A stretch of DNA of 8,548 nt from Nitrospirota bacterium (GTDB lineage Bacteria > Nitrospirota > Nitrospiria > Nitrospirales > UBA8639). The DNA lies in assembly GCA_020348185.1 (NCBI GenBank), contig CP070743.1, positions 1,482,964 through 1,491,511 on the forward strand, in the 5' to 3' direction. Under the pieces are notes generated by a model, which saw only the letters and a list, made by a program, of their open reading frames with translations, ran no database searches and was not told the DNA's origin. The first letter of the stretch is position 1; every line of letters starts with the position of its first letter. Both the position numbers and the translations under genes were made by a program. Shown in pieces: positions 1-5,805 of this stretch.

Positions 1-114
1 GATTGTGGACAAACGAGAAAATTGTCCAGGCCACAAAAGAAGCTTGCTTGAAATAGTAGGAGAAGGGTAAAAATAAAGTCAAGGAAGTCTCTTGGGAACC
101 CGGATTTTCATCAC
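1..114. other. Upstream edge: possible gene tail, otherwise no feature
   Basis: No complete gene is visible. One + strand frame stays open from base 2 to a TAA at 68-70 and would encode a 22-residue C-terminal tail (IVDKRENCPGHKRSLLEIVGEG split: it begins IVDKREN and ends EIVGEG). The other two + frames close at 49-51 and 55-57, so the open frame is only slightly longer than expected by chance. An inverted repeat GGACAA (7-12) / TTGTCC (22-27), extendable with a bulge to TTGT (3-6) / ACAA (33-36), could form a small hairpin. It has no following T-tract and is not a convincing terminator. Between 71 and 114 I see nothing else. Confidence 0.3.
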
Positions 115-144
115 TTTACAATGTTGACTCTTGACTTATATAAT
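115..144 (+). promoter_or_regulatory. Probable sigma70-type promoter for the bamA cluster
   Basis: A -35 element TTTACA (115-120) lies 18 bases upstream of a perfect -10 TATAAT (139-144), so a transcript would start near 151. It is the best promoter-like match noticed in the window and sits ahead of the first gene of the cluster. Two overlapping TTGACT hexamers (124-129 and 131-136) lie inside the spacer; they are badly placed to serve as -35 for this -10. Promoter function is inferred from sequence only. Confidence 0.6.
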
Positions 145-155
145 CAATCGCCCTC

Positions 156-184
156 TTGACGGTTCTTCTTACTCGTATGACAAT
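156..184 (+). promoter_or_regulatory. Possible second, weaker promoter upstream of bamA
   Basis: TTGACG (156-161) is followed after 17 bases by GACAAT (179-184), which matches the -10 consensus at four of six positions. The octamer AATCAATC follows or overlaps both -10 elements (142-149 and 182-189, exactly 40 bases apart), suggesting a duplicated promoter region. The match is weak enough that it may be chance. Confidence 0.3.
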
Positions 185-197
185 CAATCAGTGATGT

Positions 198-227
198 GAG
201 ATAGTTGGACTTCGGTACTATCAGCTC
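198..227 (+). other. UUCG-tetraloop hairpin in the bamA leader
   Basis: GATAGT (200-205) pairs perfectly with ACTATC (217-222). Inside, after a three-base bulge (TGG, 206-208), AC (209-210) pairs with GT (215-216) around a TTCG loop (211-214). This is the C(UUCG)G arrangement known for unusual stability in RNA. GA (198-199) could add two pairs with TC (226-227). No T-run follows, since the downstream sequence is mixed pyrimidine, so it is not an intrinsic terminator. The leader from about 223 to 290 is strikingly pyrimidine-rich and has no Shine-Dalgarno-like sequence. A role in mRNA stability or control of bamA is conjecture. Confidence 0.45.
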
Positions 228-300
228 TCTACCCTCTTCCGTCACAATATCGTATTTATCTCTCCCAACGTGGATTCCTCCTCTCTGACGGTATTTTTAT

Positions 301-2667
301 GTGTCGGTGAGCGGAATTGTGGATGGATCTAGGCCAGACTCGATTCCAGTTCTCTCGTCCTGTTGCACGGGAGTGGCCCCGGGTTTTTCAAATGTTGGAT
401 TGGGAAAGATCATTAACTGCTATTTCCTTTTGATATTTCTTTTGGTGTGGTGGCCTTTGTCCATCTTACATGCCGAGGAAGCTCGCCTGCAGATTCAGTC
501 TATCGACATACGAGGAAATAAAAATATCAAAGCTTCGGTGATCAAGGATAAATTGACGGTAAAACCCGGTGATCCCTTCAGTCCAGATCGTATACGGGAC
601 CAGATTCAACTCATATACGCTATGGGCTTTTTTAAAGATGTGCAGGTAGAGACGGATACACGACCGGAAGGCGTCCACCTCGTTTTTTTGGTACAAGAAA
701 AACCTTTTAATGTCGAAGTGGTCTTGGATGGATATGATAAACTCAATGAGGACAAACTTCAAGAAAAGATCACCATTGGCAGTCAGGTGTGGCTGGACCA
801 GGAACAAGTGAAAGTGAGTACTGAGAATATTCGTCAGGCCTACAAGGAAGAGGGGTATTTTAATGCCAAAGTTGTCCCCGTTATCGAAACCATTGAGAGC
901 GATCGAACCCGGCTGACCTTTTTTATTCAGGAGGGTGAGCGATCCTATATTAAAGCCATTCTGTTTGACGGTCGAACCGTCATCAAAAAAAAGGAATTAC
1001 AGGCGATTATGGCTAACCGGGAATATGCGATCCCCTGGTCCTGGTTTACCGATGCTGGCGTGTTCCGACAGGATGAAGTTCCGAATGATGTCCAGCGGAT
1101 CGTGGAAGTGTATTCCAATAAAGGGTACTTGGATGTGAAGGTGGGCACCCCTTCGATTGACCTGAGTGAAGATAAAAAATGGTTTACTTTGACCTTTTCA
1201 ATTGTGGAAGGGGAGCCCTATACCGTCAGTCAAGTGTCGTTTGATGGTAATGAAGAACTCACGAGTGATGAACTGGAGCTTGATCTGAACATTGAGCCCG
1301 GGGAGGTCTTTCAGCGGGTAAAAATCCGTGAGGAAGTCACTCGTGTCACGGATTTGTATGGGGAAAAAGGTTATGCCTTTGCGGAGGTGGTTCCGAAGAT
1401 CCTGCCCGATCCAAAGAGTCGCAGTACGGAGATTGTCTTTAAAATTGAAGAAGGAGAATTGATCCGCATTCGAGAAATTCGAATATCGGGAAATGACAAG
1501 ACCCGAGATAATGTCATTCGGCGGGAAGTCCGTGTCGATGAACGCGAAATGATTGATTCAGTGGCTATTAAGCGAAGCTTTGAGCGTCTGAATAACTTAA
1601 ATTATTTTGAGTCCGTTGAAATTCTTCCTAAGCAAATTGATGAAGGCCAAGTGGATCTTGATGTAAAAGTCAAAGAAAAAGCGACTGGGTCGTTTAGTGT
1701 CGGAGGGGGGTTCAGCACCTTGGACCTCTTTACAGCTATTGCCGATATTACCGAAGGGAATCTGTTTGGATTGGGCTATCTCGTACGGGTTCGGGGACAG
1801 CTCGGAGGACGTCGAACTGTTGGCAATCTTACCTTTCGGAATCCGGCTATTTACGATACTCCGACATCCATGCAGCTTGACGCCTTCAGTACCCGGACAA
1901 ACTTTCTGACATTTGTGGAAGATCGGGTGGGTGGCAATGCAGTATTTGGGCGGTCCTTCTCCGAGTTCCTCTCTGGTTCGATAACGTTTGTGGGGGAACA
2001 AATCCGGATTAAGGATCCTGCCCCTGACGCCCCGGAATCCATCCTCGAACAGGTCGGGACCCAGTCGACGACAGGGTTTCGAGCTTCCGGTTTTCGAGAT
2101 ACCCGGGATTATTTTCTTGATCCGCGAACAGGATCCAGGGTCGGGCTCCGATTGTCATTAGGAACTGATGCACTCGGAGGCACGAACAATTTTATCTCCT
2201 ATAGTCTTGATGCTTTGAGGTATATTCCTGTTCCTCTATGGGACCTTCGTTTCGCGTTTCGGGCCCGAATTGGACAGGGAGAAGGATTTAAAGGATCTCC
2301 ATTACCCGTATCCGAGTTCTTTTTTGTGGGCGGGATCAATACTGTACGAGGCTTTCAATTTGGTCGCGCCGGCCCAGTCACCTCAAGCGGAACGGCTGAG
2401 GGAGGAACGGCGCAGTTGATATTCAACAACGAATTGATTTTTCCCGTTCTGCCTGATGCTAAATTGAATGGTGTGCTCTTTTTCGATTATGGAAAAGGAT
2501 TTGCTGAAGATGAGTCACTGAGTTTTGATCTTCGTCCGGCTACCGGAATCGAAGTCAGGTGGATTTCTCCGTTCGGCCCTCTTCGGGCAGCTTACGGACT
2601 TAATTTAGATCGTACCCCGCAGGAGCGAGAGACGGTTTTTGAGTTTTCAGTCGGGTCAGTGTTTTAA
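301..2667 (+). CDS. bamA: Outer-membrane protein assembly factor BamA (Omp85)
   Basis: This is the central subunit of the BAM complex, which folds and inserts beta-barrel proteins into the outer membrane. The 788-residue frame has a signal peptide (hydrophobic run about 41-56, likely cleavage after LHA at 56-58). Five POTRA domains follow at roughly 62-135, 136-213, 214-305, 306-386 and 387-462, several ending in the typical xxEGE or QEKP strand. The C-terminal barrel spans about 463-788, carries the conserved VRGF loop-6 motif at 682-685 and ends in a terminal Phe, as expected of a beta-signal. Length is close to the E. coli protein (810). The start is uncertain. GTG 301 is the first start after an in-frame TGA (286-288), but it gives about 36 residues before the signal peptide and has no Shine-Dalgarno. 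TTG 400 (MGKIINC..., a classical signal peptide) or GTG 373 fits the protein better. ompH follows after 26 bases, the common bamA-skp pairing. Confidence 0.96.
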   Translation: MSVSGIVDGSRPDSIPVLSSCCTGVAPGFSNVGLGKIINCYFLLIFLLVWWPLSILHAEEARLQIQSIDIRGNKNIKASVIKDKLTVKPGDPFSPDRIRDQIQLIYAMGFFKDVQVETDTRPEGVHLVFLVQEKPFNVEVVLDGYDKLNEDKLQEKITIGSQVWLDQEQVKVSTENIRQAYKEEGYFNAKVVPVIETIESDRTRLTFFIQEGERSYIKAILFDGRTVIKKKELQAIMANREYAIPWSWFTDAGVFRQDEVPNDVQRIVEVYSNKGYLDVKVGTPSIDLSEDKKWFTLTFSIVEGEPYTVSQVSFDGNEELTSDELELDLNIEPGEVFQRVKIREEVTRVTDLYGEKGYAFAEVVPKILPDPKSRSTEIVFKIEEGELIRIREIRISGNDKTRDNVIRREVRVDEREMIDSVAIKRSFERLNNLNYFESVEILPKQIDEGQVDLDVKVKEKATGSFSVGGGFSTLDLFTAIADITEGNLFGLGYLVRVRGQLGGRRTVGNLTFRNPAIYDTPTSMQLDAFSTRTNFLTFVEDRVGGNAVFGRSFSEFLSGSITFVGEQIRIKDPAPDAPESILEQVGTQSTTGFRASGFRDTRDYFLDPRTGSRVGLRLSLGTDALGGTNNFISYSLDALRYIPVPLWDLRFAFRARIGQGEGFKGSPLPVSEFFFVGGINTVRGFQFGRAGPVTSSGTAEGGTAQLIFNNELIFPVLPDAKLNGVLFFDYGKGFAEDESLSFDLRPATGIEVRWISPFGPLRAAYGLNLDRTPQERETVFEFSVGSVF

Positions 2668-2693
2668 AGAATGGGATCGAGGGCATAACAAGG

Positions 2694-3260
2694 ATGAGAA
2701 TAGGATGTCTTAGAATGATGCGGAATGCGGGTTCTCTTTTATGGGTTCTGAGTCTGAGTATGCTGGTGACGTGGGGAAGTGGATGCTCGTCAACATCTGC
2801 TCCCATTGAAGATGGGGGTCTGATTGGCGTATTGGATTTTCAAAAAGTGCTTAATCAAACCGATGCCGGAAAAACGGTTACCGAATCTTTGAATAACTTT
2901 ATGAAGGAGCGGCAAGCTCTTATCGAACTGGAACAACGTGAACTTCGCCGACTCGAAAACGAAATTTTGGCCCAGGGCAGTGTATTAAGCGAAACCGCAC
3001 GTAAACAGCGTGAAGAGACATTTCGGCGCCGTATGATGCAATATCAACAGAAGGTAGCCGATCTCAATCAAGAAGTCCAAGAAAAACAAAAAGATTTGCT
3101 TGCAGGGTTTCGTCAGAGTGTTGAGGAGGTCGTGGCCGAAATTGCCCGGACCGGCAATCTTCTGATTGTTGTGGAATATGGGAAGGGGACCTCGACCCTT
3201 TACCATCAGCCCAAATTGGATATCACGGAAAAGGTGATCCTGGAGTTGGACAGACCATAG
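2694..3260 (+). CDS. ompH: OmpH/Skp-family periplasmic chaperone, possibly a lipoprotein
   Basis: Skp/OmpH proteins hold unfolded outer-membrane proteins in the periplasm and pass them to BAM. The 188-residue product has an N-terminal hydrophobic segment (about 13-27). The family beta-strand opening GVLDFQKVLNQT lies at 45-56, a long charged coiled coil at about 62-150, and the closing strand plus LDITEKVILEL at about 154-186. This is the usual OmpH order, slightly longer than E. coli Skp (161). The signal region ends WGSGC-SS with Cys31, resembling a lipobox although position -3 is Gly rather than Leu, Val or Ile. It may therefore be lipid-anchored, whereas classical Skp is soluble. GAGGG (2679-2683) lies 10 bases before ATG 2694. 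ATG 2715 or 2718 (MMRNAGS...) are credible alternatives with a shorter n-region. It sits 26 bases after bamA and is probably co-transcribed. lpxD, which often follows ompH, is not here. Confidence 0.9.
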   Translation: MRIGCLRMMRNAGSLLWVLSLSMLVTWGSGCSSTSAPIEDGGLIGVLDFQKVLNQTDAGKTVTESLNNFMKERQALIELEQRELRRLENEILAQGSVLSETARKQREETFRRRMMQYQQKVADLNQEVQEKQKDLLAGFRQSVEEVVAEIARTGNLLIVVEYGKGTSTLYHQPKLDITEKVILELDRP

Positions 3261-3366
3261 AATGGGGTCTTATTGCCCCCAAACCTGTTCAAAGCCAAAA
3301 TTGTACAATCAAACTTGACCACGAACATTCAATCCCTGAAACGTTTGGGTAAGAGGAGCCAAAAGA

Positions 3367-3819
3367 ATGTCTGAAATCGAAATGGATAGTCTGGCCATTC
3401 AAGAGATACTGCCTCACCGATATCCTTTTCTCTTAGTTGATCGAATTGTTGAATTAGAGGTTGGGCAACGAATTGTTGGAATAAAAAATGTCACTCTGAA
3501 TGAACATTTCTTTCAAGGGCATTTTCCAGGTCAACCAGTGATGCCGGGTGTTCTTATTCTTGAGGTGATGGCCCAGGTCGGAGCCGTATTAGCTTTAAAG
3601 ACGAGTCAGGAATTGGGGAGGCCGGTCGTGTATCTGACCGGCATCGATAAAGCTAAATTTCGAAAACCGGTTGTTCCCGGAGATCAAATTCGAGTGGAGG
3701 TGGAAGTCTTGCGCCGCAAACCACCTTTTTGGAAAATGCAAGGGAAAGCCCTCGTGGGTTCTTCCCTCGCCTGCGAAGCTGAGATGACGGCTATGGTGAC
3801 GGAGGCAAAAACCGCCTGA
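3367..3819 (+). CDS. fabZ: (3R)-hydroxyacyl-ACP dehydratase FabZ
   Basis: This cytosolic hot-dog-fold enzyme dehydrates (3R)-hydroxyacyl-ACP to trans-2-enoyl-ACP in fatty acid elongation. It competes with LpxA and LpxD for the same hydroxyacyl-ACP, which explains its place among lipid A genes. The 150-residue length is typical. The family motif LPHRYPFLLVDR is at 15-26. The active-site segment GHFPGQPVMPGVLILEVMAQ (51-70) contains the catalytic His52 and Glu66, corresponding to His54 and Glu68 of E. coli FabZ. The start is well supported: AGAGGAG (3352-3358) lies eight bases before ATG 3367. The gene stands 106 bases after ompH and 174 before lpxA, so it is less tightly packed than the genes that follow lpxA. 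Confidence 0.97.
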   Translation: MSEIEMDSLAIQEILPHRYPFLLVDRIVELEVGQRIVGIKNVTLNEHFFQGHFPGQPVMPGVLILEVMAQVGAVLALKTSQELGRPVVYLTGIDKAKFRKPVVPGDQIRVEVEVLRRKPPFWKMQGKALVGSSLACEAEMTAMVTEAKTA

Positions 3820-3892
3820 CGCAGAGTTGTGGGTCATTCCTGATACTTCATGATTCGACCATCAGTATTCGATATTCAATATATTTTCAAGA

Positions 3893-3947
3893 ATCAATTG
3901 ATCTTTTTCGTTCGTACCTATAGGTTATACTGTTAAGGGGAATTCCC
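3893..3947 (+). promoter_or_regulatory. Possible internal promoter with evenly spaced palindromes, upstream of lpxA
   Basis: The 174-base gap between fabZ and lpxA is visibly AT-rich. It holds three perfect 10-bp palindromes: ATCAATTGAT (3893-3902), ACCTATAGGT (3916-3925) and GGGAATTCCC (3938-3947), with centres 23 and 22 bases apart. An odd-length one, ATATTCAATAT (3872-3882), lies 20.5 bases further up. A -10-like TATACT (3926-3931) sits directly between the second and third palindromes, which would put +1 near 3938 inside the third. The matching -35 is poor (TTTTTC at 3904-3909, 16-base spacer). An alternative is TTGATC (3898-3903) with TATAGG (3919-3924), spacer 15. A regulated internal promoter for lpxA onward is plausible but unproven. 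Confidence 0.3.
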
Positions 3948-3993
3948 TGTAAAATTATTAGGCTCTTGAATTAATGTTCTCGTAGGGGCGACC

Positions 3994-4827
3994 ATGATAC
4001 GACGCGGCGATCGAAATGTGAGTATTCATCCGACAGCGGTTGTTCATCCAAAAGCGGAATTAGGCGAAAATGTGGTCATTGGTCCGTTTTGTGTGGTTGG
4101 AGAACATGTGAGGATTGGACGAGGCACTCATCTCATCTCCCACGTGTACGTGGAAGGCCATTCCAGAATTGGTCAGCGGTGCAGGCTGTTCCCCTACGCC
4201 TCAGTGGGAGCCCCCCCTCAGCACCTTCAATATCATGATGAACCGACACAAGTGAATATTGGGGATGATAATATTTTACGAGAATATGTCACGGTCAATC
4301 GAGCCACGGCCTTCGGGGGTGGAGTGACACGTATTGGAAACCATAACTTTTTAATGGCCTATGTGCACATTGCGCACGATTGTGAAATCGGAGACTATGT
4401 CGTCATGGCCAATGCCGCGACACTGGCCGGACATATTACCATTGGAAATTATGCGGTGATTGGGGGCTTAGTCGGCATTCACCAATATGTTCGAATCGGG
4501 GACTATGCCATGCTTGGAGGCTGTTCCGCTCTTGGACGAGATATTCCACCCTTTATGCGGGCGGCGGGCGGCTATCGTGCCAAGATGTTTGGGTTGAATT
4601 CGATCGCTCTGCGGCGTCACGGGTTTACAATGGATCAAATACAAACGCTTCGACAAGCGTATGATCTTTTGTTTCGGCAAGGGCATCGATTACATGAGGC
4701 CATTAGACTCGCTCGAACGCAATATCAGGAAAGCCCAGATGTGTTGAAGTTGCTCACGTTTCTCGAGAGTTCGCGAAGGGGGATTTGCCATACCTCTTCT
4801 AGAGAACTCGATGAGGAGGAAGAATAA
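3994..4827 (+). CDS. lpxA: Acyl-ACP--UDP-N-acetylglucosamine O-acyltransferase LpxA
   Basis: This cytosolic homotrimer catalyses the first step of lipid A synthesis, moving a 3-hydroxyacyl chain from ACP to the 3-position of UDP-GlcNAc or its 3-amino analogue. Residues about 8-190 form hexapeptide repeats of a left-handed beta-helix. A helical C-terminal domain follows (RRHGF at about 207-211). Catalytic His128 lies in HIAHD (125-129) and matches E. coli His125. His163 matches His160. Gly176 in LGGCS aligns with E. coli Gly173, the acyl-chain ruler position; Gly there is associated with C14 rather than C10 hydroxyacyl donors. At 277 residues it exceeds E. coli LpxA (262), partly through an acidic tail ending DEEEE. 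ATG 3994 has TAGGGG (3983-3988) just upstream; GTG 4018 (MSIHPTA...) also aligns with the family start but has no ribosome site. The 3' end overlaps the lpxI frame. Because a GnnA-like gene is nearby, the O- or N-acceptor preference is open. Confidence 0.96.
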   Translation: MIRRGDRNVSIHPTAVVHPKAELGENVVIGPFCVVGEHVRIGRGTHLISHVYVEGHSRIGQRCRLFPYASVGAPPQHLQYHDEPTQVNIGDDNILREYVTVNRATAFGGGVTRIGNHNFLMAYVHIAHDCEIGDYVVMANAATLAGHITIGNYAVIGGLVGIHQYVRIGDYAMLGGCSALGRDIPPFMRAAGGYRAKMFGLNSIALRRHGFTMDQIQTLRQAYDLLFRQGHRLHEAIRLARTQYQESPDVLKLLTFLESSRRGICHTSSRELDEEEE

Positions 4828-5722
4828 CCCTGTGGCACATGTACAGCCAGATACACAATCGGAGAGACCACCCACGAAACTCGAACGTTCCAAGGAACGG
4901 ATTGGGCTCATAGCCGGAAGTGGTCGATTTCCTATTATCTTTGCAGAAAATGTTCGACGATTGGGCTATAGCGTTTCAGCCATTGCTCATATTGGGGAAA
5001 CCGCTCCTGAACTCGAGGATTGCGTTGATCGAATTCATTGGATCAGAATTGGTCAATTCAGCAAGGCTCTCAATGCACTGAAATCGGATGGCATTCATCA
5101 GACAGTGATGCTTGGGGGAATCAAAAAGACTCATGTCTTTACGACCGTCAGACCTGATCTTCGGGCCCTTGCCTTGTTCAGTCGGTTACGAAATTGGAAA
5201 GACGATGGTATCTTACGAGCGGTGGCAGAGGAATTGGAACGAGAAGGTATACAGATTCGTGAATCCACCTTTGGGCTTGAGGGGATCTTGGTAGAACAAG
5301 GAATCTTGAGCAAACGGACTCCCACTAAAAAGGAATGGCAAGATATCCGATTTGGTTGGGACATCGCATGTGAAACTGGCCGTTTGGATATCGGTCAATG
5401 TGTTGTGGTTAAGGATCGAGCGGTTGTAGCGGTGGAGGCCGTAGAAGGGACGGATGAGGCTATCAGACGGGGTGGGTTGTTGGCCAAGAGCGGCGCGGTC
5501 GTGGTAAAACGAAGCAAGCCGAACCAGGACCTTCGCTTTGATCTTCCAGCTGTGGGTCCGACGACTGTTGAGACAATGTGTGCTGTCAAGGCGTCGGTAC
5601 TCGCGATCGAAGCTGACCGAACGGTTCTGCTCGATCGAGAAGACATGCTTCGGCAGGCCAATGCTGCCGGGTTAGCCATTGTGGGAATTAACGCGCAGAG
5701 TGGCCCTCCTGGTTCACATTGA
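4811..5722 (+). CDS. lpxI: UDP-2,3-diacylglucosamine pyrophosphatase LpxI
   Basis: LpxI (formerly DUF1009) hydrolyses UDP-2,3-diacylglucosamine to lipid X and UMP, replacing the unrelated LpxH in many non-enteric bacteria. The N-terminal domain begins at about 30 with IGLIAGSGRFP (31-41), and GGIKKTHVF lies near residue 100. The C-terminal domain has the family segment EGTDEAIRRGG, with Asp215 in the position expected for the key catalytic Asp, and FDLPAVGPTTVE (243-254). Length (303) fits the family (about 270-290) once the N-terminus is trimmed. ATG 4811 overlaps lpxA by 17 bases. GTG 4832 (MAHVQPD..., 296 residues) lies just after the lpxA stop, with a strong GAGGAGGAAG 9-19 bases upstream, and may be the true start. 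The first 29 residues look unstructured either way. Position directly after lpxA supports the assignment. Confidence 0.93.
   Translation: MRRKNNPVAHVQPDTQSERPPTKLERSKERIGLIAGSGRFPIIFAENVRRLGYSVSAIAHIGETAPELEDCVDRIHWIRIGQFSKALNALKSDGIHQTVMLGGIKKTHVFTTVRPDLRALALFSRLRNWKDDGILRAVAEELEREGIQIRESTFGLEGILVEQGILSKRTPTKKEWQDIRFGWDIACETGRLDIGQCVVVKDRAVVAVEAVEGTDEAIRRGGLLAKSGAVVVKRSKPNQDLRFDLPAVGPTTVETMCAVKASVLAIEADRTVLLDREDMLRQANAAGLAIVGINAQSGPPGSH
4813..4822 (+). promoter_or_regulatory. Ribosome binding site inside the lpxA 3' end
   Basis: GAGGAGGAAG encodes part of the acidic tail of LpxA and is also the strongest Shine-Dalgarno-like sequence around the lpxI start. It is correctly placed for GTG 4832 (gap nine to twelve bases) but lies downstream of ATG 4811. 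This favours the GTG start and translational coupling of lpxI to lpxA. Confidence 0.45.
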
Positions 5723-5735
5723 TTGTGTTCATACT

Positions 5736-5769
5736 GGTGGCCCCACGAGTTCCCTGGTCCCCACCTTTT
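5736..5769 (+). terminator. Weak hairpin plus TTTT after lpxI (possible attenuator)
   Basis: GGTGG (5736-5740) can pair with CCACC (5761-5765), followed at once by TTTT (5766-5769). The loop is 20 bases and the stem only five pairs, so this is a poor intrinsic terminator. It lies in the 86-base gap before the oxidoreductase and could at most lower read-through to the last three genes. A chance match is quite possible. Confidence 0.18.
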
Positions 5770-5805
5770 ACATTTCCCCATTAAATTTCTCACTAATCCA
5801 CAATC

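Noticed and set aside
94..104. GGGAACCC near 94-101 as a terminator hairpin for an upstream gene
   Set aside because: The two-base loop is not feasible and no proper T-tract follows.
1597..2042. Minus-strand open frames opposite the BamA barrel region
   Set aside because: They overlap a strongly conserved gene and have no recognisable features; treated as shadows.
3264..3280. GGGG/CCCC hairpin right after ompH as a terminator
   Set aside because: The stem is four to five pairs and is followed by AAACC, not a T-run.
3300..3309. ATTGTACAAT palindrome in the ompH-fabZ gap as an operator
   Set aside because: A single 10-bp palindrome with no associated promoter is too little evidence; noted only because similar short palindromes occur before lpxA.
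3278..3349. CCCAAAC (3278-3284) and GTTTGGG (3343-3349) as a long-range pairing before the fabZ ribosome site
   Set aside because: A 7-base match in a 106-base gap is quite likely by chance, and the loop is 58 bases.
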